DNA of 7,081 bases. Source: Pyrinomonadaceae bacterium. Lineage in GTDB: Bacteria; Acidobacteriota; Blastocatellia; Pyrinomonadales; Pyrinomonadaceae. The stretch spans positions 1-7,081 of the forward strand of contig JAICQI010000300.1 in the NCBI GenBank assembly GCA_025937955.1, written 5' to 3'. Of the stretch, positions 1-3,875 are shown piece by piece; the stretch's first letter is position 1; each line of letters starts with the position of its first letter. Made by a program: the position numbers and the translations under genes. A model generated the notes under the pieces. The model ran no database searches, was not told the DNA's origin, and saw only the letters and a program-made list of their open reading frames with translations.

Positions 1-51
1 GAACAAGTTGGCCCTCGCTGGAAGGAACAGGTTAGGAAGGGTGGCTTGTTC
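1..51. repeat. Imperfect hairpin beyond the last tRNA of the array
   Basis: The 7-base arm at 1-7 (GAACAAG) is exactly complementary to 45-51 (CTTGTTC). Inside it, positions 8-10 can wobble-pair with 42-44 and 12-15 pair with 38-41, with one bulge. It lies 14 bp past the CCA end of tRNA-Lys, where an array terminator could sit, but no T-tract follows on the minus strand within the window. It has no tRNA T-loop or D-arm, so I do not call it a further tRNA. Function is unknown. Confidence 0.35.
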
Positions 52-64
52 ACTGTTGGAGAAT

Positions 65-142
65 TGGTGCGCCAGGTGAGACTCGAACTCACAATCCCCT
101 GCTTAAGAGGCAGGTGCCTTGGTCCAGTTTAGCTACTGACGC
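65..142 (-). tRNA. tRNA-Lys (anticodon CTT)
   Basis: Read on the minus strand from 142. The acceptor GCGTCAG pairs with CTGGCGC through one G-U pair. A D-arm of 18 nt follows. The anticodon stem is CCTGC/GCAGG with loop CTCTTAA, giving anticodon CTT for codon AAG. The variable loop is 5 nt and the T-arm is GTGAG-TTCGAGT-CTCAC. Discriminator A is followed by an encoded CCA (plus 65-67). It is the last recognisable tRNA in transcription order, 9 nt after tRNA-Asp. All conserved core bases checked are present. Confidence 0.95.
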
Positions 143-151
143 GTTATGAAT

Positions 152-226
152 TGGCGGAACTGAACGGACTCGAACCGTCATCGGCCTGATCGACAATCAG
201 GTGCCTCACCCCTCGGCCACAGTTCC
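152..226 (-). tRNA. tRNA-Asp (anticodon GTC)
   Basis: The acceptor GGAACTG/CAGTTCC is a perfect 7-bp stem. The D-arm is 15 nt with GCC/GGC pairing. The anticodon stem is CCTGA/TCAGG with loop TTGTCGA (anticodon GTC). The T-loop is TTCGAGT. Discriminator G is the base expected for tRNA-Asp, followed by encoded CCA. The stretch from position 6 through the anticodon stem closely matches tRNA-Tyr of this array, which may mean a shared ancestor and an anticodon change. Confidence 0.95.
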
Positions 227-235
227 GTGAGAAAT

Positions 236-312
236 TGGGTGGGTCGAAGGGACTTGAACCCTCAACGCCCGCAGTCACAGTGCGGTGCTCTGCCAGTTGA
301 GCTACGACCCAC
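236..312 (-). tRNA. tRNA-His (anticodon GTG)
   Basis: This unit has the hallmark of tRNA-His: an eighth acceptor pair, with G at -1 (plus position 312) opposite C73 (plus position 239), extending TGGGTCG/CGACCCA. The D-arm is GCTC...GAGC. The anticodon stem is CCGCA/TGCGG with loop CTGTGAC (anticodon GTG). The T-arm is GAGGG-TTCAAGT-CCCTT and CCA is encoded. Its identity elements are fully canonical, so at least part of the array looks functional. Confidence 0.96.
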
Positions 313-316
313 ATAA

Positions 317-381
317 AGGGCGACAAGTTTTCGAACGTGACGGGACATTTAAATGATGTAGTCACATTCAGCATTCGCCCC
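317..381 (-). pseudogene. Degenerate tRNA-like unit in the array (possible tRNA relic)
   Basis: The 75-nt gap between Glu and His holds a 65-nt unit with a tRNA-like outline. GGGGCGA (381-375) can pair with TCGCCCT (323-317) through one G-U pair. A T-loop-like TTCGAAA lies exactly five bases before the 3' acceptor strand. An ACAT/ATGT stem encloses a 7-base loop CATTTAA, which would place TTT at the anticodon. Against function: the D-arm is several bases short, the T-stem does not pair, the base before the anticodon is A instead of T, and no CCA follows. Its flanks of 4 and 6 nt match normal array spacing, which supports an eroded member. It could instead be an unrelated hairpin, since GTGAC/GTCAC also pair around the inner stem. 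Confidence 0.35.
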
Positions 382-387
382 GAAGCC

Positions 388-464
388 TGGCAGGGATGAC
401 GAGACTCGAACTCGCAAATCAACTGATTGAAAATCAGCCCGCTTTCCATTTCGCGTTCATCCCC
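388..464 (-). tRNA. tRNA-Glu (anticodon TTC), with A at position 8
   Basis: The acceptor GGGGATG/CATCCCT has a G-U first pair. The D-stem is CGC/GCG around a GG-containing loop. The anticodon stem is GCTGA/TCAGT with loop TTTTCAA (anticodon TTC). The T-arm is GCGAG-TTCGAGT-CTCGT. Discriminator G precedes encoded CCA. Position 8 is A, whereas the other 11 intact members have T there. T8 normally makes the tertiary pair with A14, so the fold may be weakened. It lies only 1 nt from tRNA-Leu(TAA). Confidence 0.88.
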
Positions 465-465
465 G

Positions 466-542
466 TGGTACGCGTGGAGAGATTCGAACTCTCACAAAAC
501 TGATCTTAAGTCAGTTGCCTCTTCCAGTTGGGCCACACGCGC
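466..542 (-). tRNA. tRNA with Leu anticodon TAA but a short (class I) variable loop
   Basis: This is a clean class I cloverleaf. The acceptor is GCGCGTG/CACGCGT with a G-U first pair. T8-G9 are followed by a 17-nt D-arm with GCC/GGC pairing. The anticodon stem is ACTGA/TCAGT with loop CTTAAGA (anticodon TAA at plus 506-508, codon UUA). The variable loop has 5 bases and the T-arm is GAGAG-TTCGAAT-CTCTC. Discriminator A (as in Leu) and encoded CCA follow. Bacterial tRNA-Leu is normally class II with a long variable arm, and none exists here. Which synthetase charges it is therefore open. Leu is the call from the anticodon only. Confidence 0.9.
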
Positions 543-556
543 AAGTGAAATTATGT

Positions 557-634
557 TGGTACCGGCGGAGGGATTCGAACCCACACTGTCTAGTTTCTAA
601 GACTAGCGCCTCGTTCCAATTGGGCTACGCCGGC
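557..634 (-). tRNA. tRNA with Leu anticodon TAG but a short (class I) variable loop
   Basis: The acceptor GCCGGCG/CGCCGGT has a G-U first pair. The D-arm is 18 nt with GCC/GGC pairing. The anticodon stem is CTAGT/ACTAG with loop CTTAGAA (anticodon TAG at plus 597-599, codon CUA). The variable loop is only 5 nt. The T-arm GTGGG-TTCGAAT-CCCTC carries one T-T mismatch. Discriminator A and CCA are present. Like its TAA neighbour it lacks the long arm of bacterial tRNA-Leu. The two share acceptor ends and body plan and are probably related. Confidence 0.88.
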
Positions 635-643
635 ATGTCATCC

Positions 644-719
644 TGGCTACGGAGGTAGGATTTGAACCTACATAAACGAGTTTCAGAGACTCGCTGCCTT
701 TCCTGTCGGCCACTCCGTA
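644..719 (-). tRNA. tRNA-Gln (anticodon CTG)
   Basis: The acceptor TACGGAG/CTCCGTA is perfect and begins with the U1-A72 pair, followed by discriminator G. Both are known identity features of bacterial tRNA-Gln. The D-arm has GCC/GGC pairing. The anticodon stem is CGAGT/ACTCG with loop CTCTGAA (anticodon CTG, codon CAG). The T-arm is GTAGG-TTCAAAT-CCTAC and CCA is encoded. One extra base lies between the D-arm and the anticodon stem. Confidence 0.94.
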
Positions 720-725
720 AGAGAT

Positions 726-803
726 TGGTGGACCTGGCACGATTTGAACGTGCGACCTCGACCTTCGCAGAGTCGCGCTCTCATTCCACTGAGCTACAGG
801 TCC
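726..803 (-). tRNA. tRNA-Arg (anticodon GCG)
   Basis: The acceptor GGACCTG/CAGGTCC is perfect. The D-arm is GCTC...GAGC. The anticodon stem is CGACT/GGTCG with loop CTGCGAA (anticodon GCG at plus 766-768). The T-arm GCACG-TTCAAAT-CGTGC is perfect. Discriminator A and CCA follow. Bacteria normally read CGU/CGC/CGA with an ACG anticodon deaminated to inosine by TadA. A G34 Arg tRNA reading CGC and CGU is unusual in a bacterial chromosome. Confidence 0.94.
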
Positions 804-814
804 GTGAAGTTGAT

Positions 815-898
815 TGGCGGAGGCGACAGGAGTTGAACCTGCACACGCAATGCGCGGCGATTTAGCAAACCGCTGCCATACCATTAGGCGACGCCTCC
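815..898 (-). tRNA. tRNA-Ser (anticodon GCT)
   Basis: The acceptor GGAGGCG/CGCCTCC is perfect. The D-arm is short, with GCC/GGC pairing. The anticodon stem is GCGGT/ATCGC with loop TTGCTAA (anticodon GCT, codons AGC/AGU). The variable arm is about 14 nt and self-pairs (CGC/GCG), as expected for class II Ser. The T-arm is GCAGG-TTCAACT-CCTGT. Discriminator G fits Ser, and CCA is encoded. Its normal class II form contrasts with the two armless Leu members. Confidence 0.94.
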
Positions 899-904
899 AT
901 CGAA

Positions 905-991
905 TGGCGGAAGGGACAGGACTCGAACCTGCAAGCGACAAACGCGCGGTAGTTTTCAAGACTACTGCCTTACCAGTTAGGCTACCCTTCC
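905..991 (-). tRNA. tRNA-Ser (anticodon TGA)
   Basis: The acceptor GGAAGGG/CCCTTCC is perfect. The D-arm has GCC/GGC pairing. The anticodon stem is GTAGT/ACTAC with loop CTTGAAA (anticodon TGA, codon UCA and other UCN by wobble). The variable arm is about 16 nt, class II. The T-arm is GCAGG-TTCGAGT-CCTGT. Discriminator G and encoded CCA follow. It shares T-stem and discriminator with tRNA-Ser(GCT), 6 nt downstream in transcription, so the pair probably shares an origin. Confidence 0.95.
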
Positions 992-1006
992 ATGAAATTT
1001 TTAATG

Positions 1007-1082
1007 TGGCAGGGACGCTCAGATTCGAACTGAGAATTTCGATTTTGGAGACCGAAGGTTTTGCCAATTAGCCTACATCCCT
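1007..1082 (-). tRNA. tRNA-Trp (anticodon CCA)
   Basis: The acceptor AGGGATG/CGTCCCT begins with A1-U72, and discriminator G is as in bacterial tRNA-Trp. The D-stem is imperfect (about 3 of 4 pairs). The anticodon stem is TCGGT/ATCGA with loop CTCCAAA (anticodon CCA, codon UGG). The variable loop is 4 nt. The T-arm is CTCAG-TTCGAAT-CTGAG and CCA is encoded. Confidence 0.94.
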
Positions 1083-1092
1083 GCAAACGGTT

Positions 1093-1180
1093 TGGTGCAT
1101 GTAGTAGGACTCGCACCCACGAAGGACATGATGTCCACCTGATTTACAGTCAGGTGCCTTTGCTGCTCGGCCACACATGC
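1093..1180 (-). tRNA. tRNA-Tyr (anticodon GTA), with G at position 55
   Basis: First tRNA of the array in transcription order. The acceptor GCATGTG/TACATGC ends in a G-U pair. The D-arm is of GCCGAG type. The anticodon stem is CCTGA/TCAGG with loop CTGTAAA (anticodon GTA). A long variable arm makes it class II, normal for bacterial Tyr. Discriminator A and CCA follow. The T-loop reads TGCGAGT: position 55, normally T (pseudouridine, pairing with G18), is G. This may weaken the elbow of the fold. Confidence 0.91.
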
Positions 1181-1191
1181 AATGAATACGC

Positions 1192-1225
1192 AGATTTCAA
1201 ATCTCGCAAACAAGATTTCAAATCC
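1192..1225. repeat. Two tandem 13-bp palindromes upstream of the tRNA array
   Basis: AGATTTCAAATCT at 1192-1204 is a perfect palindrome about a central base. At 1213-1225 it recurs with only its last base changed. The centres (1198 and 1219) are 21 bp apart, two helical turns, and the nearer copy is 12 bp from the 5' end of tRNA-Tyr. This spacing suits cooperative binding by a dimeric regulator. It may equally be AT-rich filler repeat of a kind common between genes. Confidence 0.5.
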
Positions 1226-1248
1226 ACAATCCATCTGTGCTAAAAAAT

Positions 1249-1373
1249 AGATGAAGGCAGAGAGAGACAATGCCGCGAACACACTTCGAGGCACACTTCT
1301 CCTAAGATGCCGTTCTCGCGGACTCTCGCAAAGCACCGAGAACGTCATCCGTTGAAGGCTCCTGCCTTCATCT
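1249..1373. other. Foldable 125-nt region, candidate structured RNA or leader
   Basis: The arms 1249-1260 and 1362-1373 are perfectly complementary (12 bp). Between them are a hairpin at 1271-1293 (TGCC/GGCA and CGA/TCG around a 7-base loop) and a longer one pairing 1306-1318 with 1337-1349 (12 pairs, one mismatch). The right outer arm can instead fold locally: 1353-1359 (TGAAGGC) pairs with 1364-1370 (GCCTTCA) around a 4-base loop. The two folds exclude each other. I match it to no known RNA family and cannot tell which strand is transcribed. Confidence 0.35.
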
Positions 1374-1398
1374 CTCGCAAATAGGTACTTCGATTGTC

Positions 1399-1450
1399 AA
1401 AAAACAAAAGGAGCGGGCTTTTAACTTCCCAGGGAAGCTGCCCGCTCCTT
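1399..1450 (-). terminator. Intrinsic terminator, minus strand
   Basis: An 11-bp stem pairs 1408-1418 (AAGGAGCGGGC) with 1440-1450. A second, inner stem (1425-1429 with 1433-1437) stacks inside it. Read on the minus strand, the hairpin is followed directly by a T-tract (TTTTGTTTTTT, plus 1399-1409), the classic rho-independent layout. It would stop transcripts started upstream, for example at the promoter near 1748, before they reach the tRNA array. On the plus strand only scattered T residues follow, so it is mainly a minus-strand signal. Confidence 0.7.
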
Positions 1451-1479
1451 CAATTCTCTTGAATTTTGCTTCGAGATTT

Positions 1480-1499
1480 GGGAGCGGGAGTCCGCTCCC
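1480..1499. repeat. GC-rich hairpin sharing its core with the nearby terminator
   Basis: GGGAGCGG (1480-1487) pairs perfectly with CCGCTCCC (1492-1499) around a 4-base loop. Its core GGAGCGGG/CCGCTCC is the same as in the terminator stem at 1408-1450. The two elements therefore look like a REP-style pair or a duplicated stem, and arms could pair across elements. No T-tract follows on either strand. Confidence 0.5.
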
Positions 1500-1718
1500 G
1501 CGAATTAATGCCTGATATTTTGGCTATCTATGGCTACCTGGCGTCCGAGTCTGCCTTCAAAAATGTTGGGGTTTGATAACGTCCGACCCAACGAGCAGAC
1601 GACCGTATACATGGCGCCGGATGGCTGCCATTTGGTCGAATGCTCTTTGTATGTCCTGGTCATCATCATTGAAAGTTTCCTCATTACGCTGTGCGCGCCT
1701 CGTGTGCGCGAACTGCTT

Positions 1719-1748
1719 TGTATAAGATAGGACCAGTGGTCCTGTCAA
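1719..1748 (-). promoter_or_regulatory. Candidate sigma-70 promoter, minus strand
   Basis: On the minus strand a perfect -35 TTGACA (plus 1743-1748) is followed after 18 bp by TATACA (plus 1719-1724), which matches the -10 consensus at four of six bases. A transcript from here would run about 310 nt to the terminator at 1399-1450 without an obvious gene, so it would be a short noncoding RNA or antisense product. A 15-bp palindrome lies in the spacer and reaches the -35, suggesting repressor control. The plus strand of the same stretch reads TATAAG at 1721-1726, a possible -10 toward the transporter, but with no good -35. Confidence 0.4.
1729..1743. promoter_or_regulatory. 15-bp perfect palindrome, operator candidate
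   Basis: AGGACCA-G-TGGTCCT is a perfect inverted repeat around one central base. It lies between the -35 and -10 boxes of the minus-strand promoter candidate, and just downstream of the plus-strand TATAAG. A dimeric repressor bound here would block either promoter. I do not assign a regulator family. The nearest plus-strand gene, the transporter, starts about 100 bp away. Confidence 0.45.
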
Positions 1749-1841
1749 GACTTTTCTTCAAAATTTTTCGCTGATGATTCAGATAACTCTTACGTTCTGC
1801 GAGTTGCCTCAGGATAAAAAACAAATAAAAGGATTGAACGA

Positions 1842-3131
1842 ATGATTCATCACGTGGTGTCGCTCGTGGGATTCGTGATCTTCGCGGGTGTGGCCTGGTT
1901 GCTGTCCAGTAATCGGCGGCGAATTGCCTGGAAGACGATTGCCTGGGGTGTCGGGCTGCAACTTATCATTGGCGTAATCATTTTTCGCCTGCCTGTTTCG
2001 CATCGCATCCTGCTCTGGTTGAACGACGCGGTGCTGGTGTTGCTCAACGCGTCGAAGAGCGGATCGGTGTTTCTGTTTGGACCACTGGCGGCAAGTCCTG
2101 GAGAGGAAGGCTCTGTTGGTTTCATTCTCGTCTTTCAGGTTCTCCCGGTAGTTATTTTCTTCGCGGCGTTCACGGCGATGCTCTATCACTTGCGCGTGTT
2201 GCAGGTGTTCGTGCGACTCTTCGCCAGGCTCTTTCATCGCACGATGAAGATCAGCGGCGCCGAATCACTCTCCAGTGCCGCGAACATTTTTGTGGGCATT
2301 GAGTCGGCGCTCGTGGTCCGGCCTTATCTGGAAAAGATGACGCGCTCGGAATTGTTATTGATATTGACGACGGGCATGGCCACGGTGGCATCGAGTGTGC
2401 TCGGAGTTTACGTCGCCTTCCTAGCGGGTGTGTTTCCACAAATCGCGGGACACCTGATATCGGCTTCAATACTCGCGATTCCGGCGTGCGTCGTTGTATC
2501 AAAGCTGTTGATTCCCGAAACCGAAACGCCCGAGACGCTGGCGGCCGTTCCTCCGGAAGATGAATCGAGTCGGTCGAAAAATCTGATTGGCGCGATTATT
2601 CAGGGAGCGATGGATGGACTGAAGCTGGCCGCGGGAATCTCTGCATTGATCATCGCAATCCTCGGAATCGTAGCGCTGCTGGATAAGCTACTTGGCGTCG
2701 CGAGCTCGTGGCTGGGGACGAGCGAACCGCTTTCAATTGTGAGAATTCTTGGCTGGTTGTTTTACCCACTCGCGTTTCTTCTCGGCTTGCAAACCAGCGA
2801 CGTCCCCGTCGCGGCGCGCTTGCTTGGCGAACGAGTCATACTCACTGAAGTCTTCTCCTACAACCACCTCGCCCAATTAATCTCGAGCGGTCAGATAACA
2901 TCGCCGCGCACCGTCATAATCCTGAGCTACGCACTCTGCGGCTTTGCACACGTGGCTGCGATGGCAATCTTCGTCGGCGGCACCGCTGCCCTCGCTCCCT
3001 CGCGGCGCGACGATCTCGCGAGCCTCGGCTTACGCGCATTACTTGCCGCGACATTGGCGACACTGATGACCGGCTGTGTTGCTGGAATCTTCAGCGGCGG
3101 CGAAGGCGTACTGCTCATTAAACCAAACTAA
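1842..3131 (+). CDS. Concentrative nucleoside transporter (CNT/NupC family), divergent substrate site
   Basis: An inner-membrane protein of 429 residues, the usual CNT size (about 400). Family members import nucleosides with Na+ or H+. The start ATG is preceded by AAAGGA with an 8-nt spacer. Seen: hydrophobic segments throughout; the core motif GAESLSSAANIFVG (139-152) and VRPYLEKMTRSEL; a central gate-like region; and C-terminal CGFA...GG..ALAPSRR..LGLRAL (366-400). Known from the Vibrio cholerae CNT structure: GQTE in one helical hairpin, the NE of NEFVAY, and N and S of CGFANFSS contact the nucleoside. Here these read GIES (152-155, apparently one residue shorter), TEVFSY (335-340) and CGFAHVAA (366-373). 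The family call is firm. The substrate may not be a standard nucleoside. No operon partner is adjacent on the same strand within 117 bp. Confidence 0.9.
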   Translation: MIHHVVSLVGFVIFAGVAWLLSSNRRRIAWKTIAWGVGLQLIIGVIIFRLPVSHRILLWLNDAVLVLLNASKSGSVFLFGPLAASPGEEGSVGFILVFQVLPVVIFFAAFTAMLYHLRVLQVFVRLFARLFHRTMKISGAESLSSAANIFVGIESALVVRPYLEKMTRSELLLILTTGMATVASSVLGVYVAFLAGVFPQIAGHLISASILAIPACVVVSKLLIPETETPETLAAVPPEDESSRSKNLIGAIIQGAMDGLKLAAGISALIIAILGIVALLDKLLGVASSWLGTSEPLSIVRILGWLFYPLAFLLGLQTSDVPVAARLLGERVILTEVFSYNHLAQLISSGQITSPRTVIILSYALCGFAHVAAMAIFVGGTAALAPSRRDDLASLGLRALLAATLATLMTGCVAGIFSGGEGVLLIKPN

Positions 3132-3248
3132 CGACTCGCAAAAGTCATTCGCGAAAGTTTCGTTAACTTGTAAGCACACAATCGCCGCCGCGACGCGTTA
3201 GAACACATTAGGATCGGGCATGCAGGGAAACAAGAGGGAGCAAATATT

Positions 3249-3830
3249 ATGAATGCGATTACACAGATCGTCACACAACAACTGGGCGGAAGCGCATCGC
3301 GCACAATCGCTCAGCGATTTGGAATCAGTGAATCGACGGCTAACACAGCTATCCAGATGGCCGTGCCGCTAATTCTGACAGCGTTGGCACGCAACGCTTC
3401 ACAACCGCAAGAGGCTCAGAATCTCCATCAGGCTGTCGCCACCGACCATGACGGCAGCATCCTGGATAATGTCATGGGTTACCTGCAGAATCCGCAAAGC
3501 GCAAACGGCGCAGGGATTCTGGGACACGTTTTTGGAGGCCAACAGCCGGCAATTGAAAACAATCTGGCGCAGGCAACGGGGATGGACCAAAGCTCTGCCA
3601 GTGGTTTGCTTGAGACTTTGGCTCCGCTGGTAATGGGCTCGCTCGGAAAGGCACAACAGCAAAATGGACTTGATCCTTCCGGTCTGTCTGACTTACTCAA
3701 TAATCAGCGGCAGGAGGCTCAAGCAAACGCACCGGGTGCCATGAGTATGCTCAACTCGCTGTTGGATCAGAATAAGGACGGTAGCTCGATGGATGACATT
3801 CAACGGATGGCTGCCAGTTTCTTCAAGTGA
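3249..3830 (+). CDS. DUF937 family protein
   Basis: A 193-residue, glutamine- and alanine-rich protein with a GGGAG ribosome-binding site 8 nt before the ATG. It looks like bacterial DUF937, whose biochemical role is not established. It shows the family's alternating amphipathic helices, an IQMAVPLILTALARNA stretch (35-50), a DHDGSILDN motif (66-74), and a C-terminal loop D173-Q-N175-K-D177-G178 followed by MDDI. That loop resembles a single EF-hand or dockerin-type calcium site, common at the end of this family, but is degraded at some ligand positions. There is no signal peptide or membrane segment, so it is probably cytoplasmic. It is convergent with the hybrid kinase, 20 bp away, and follows the transporter by 117 bp, probably with its own promoter. 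A functional link to either is not evident. Confidence 0.8.
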   Translation: MNAITQIVTQQLGGSASRTIAQRFGISESTANTAIQMAVPLILTALARNASQPQEAQNLHQAVATDHDGSILDNVMGYLQNPQSANGAGILGHVFGGQQPAIENNLAQATGMDQSSASGLLETLAPLVMGSLGKAQQQNGLDPSGLSDLLNNQRQEAQANAPGAMSMLNSLLDQNKDGSSMDDIQRMAASFFK

Positions 3831-3841
3831 CAGCAGGCGAC

Positions 3842-3875
3842 CGCGGGACGTTAACTCTGGAAAGCACGTCCCGCG
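3842..3875. terminator. Bidirectional hairpin between convergent genes
   Basis: CGCGGGACGT (3842-3851) is perfectly complementary to ACGTCCCGCG (3866-3875) around a 14-nt loop. The hairpin covers the stop codon and last residues of the hybrid kinase and begins 11 bp after the DUF937 stop. No T-tract follows on either strand, so it is not a standard intrinsic terminator. Blocking or stabilising convergent mRNA 3' ends is the likeliest role. Confidence 0.45.

Larger units (their letters stand above)
1181..1841. other. 661-bp intergenic block with no convincing gene
   Basis: No open frame here has a ribosome-binding site, a recognisable domain or a start clear of promoter-like sequence. The block carries the structures listed separately: paired palindromes, a repeated 9-bp motif, a foldable region, a minus-strand terminator, a second GC-rich hairpin, and a candidate promoter with operator. 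It separates the minus-strand tRNA array from the plus-strand transporter, so promoters for both probably lie in it. I could not place the array's own promoter with confidence. Confidence 0.6.

Noticed and set aside
1..64. A further tRNA at the window's left edge
   Set aside because: There is a 7-bp stem like an acceptor, but no T-loop, D-arm or anticodon arm, and the loop is too short.
65..1180. CRISPR array, suggested by regularly spaced similar motifs
   Set aside because: The repeated TTCGA-type motifs are tRNA T-loops. The units differ in sequence and each folds as a tRNA.
144..1348. Frames on both strands across the tRNA array with repeated AxxxxLxxAGSSPV-like peptides
   Set aside because: These are translations of the T-arm and anticodon arm of successive tRNAs, a well-known artefact. 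The tRNA folds explain the whole stretch.
1395..1400. TTGACA on the minus strand as -35 of the array promoter
   Set aside because: No -10-like sequence occurs 15-19 bp downstream. The hexamer overlaps the end of the terminator T-tract.
1505..1684. 59-residue minus-strand frame starting at an ATG
   Set aside because: No ribosome-binding site and no recognisable motif. It would lie in the putative small RNA, but nothing supports translation.
1530..1730. 66-residue plus-strand frame with a hydrophobic stretch
   Set aside because: No ribosome-binding site before the ATG. The hydrophobic segment follows from T-rich codons opposite the other frames.
1557..1748. 63-residue minus-strand frame
   Set aside because: It starts with a TTG that is itself the -35 box of the promoter candidate, has no ribosome-binding site and resembles no family I know.
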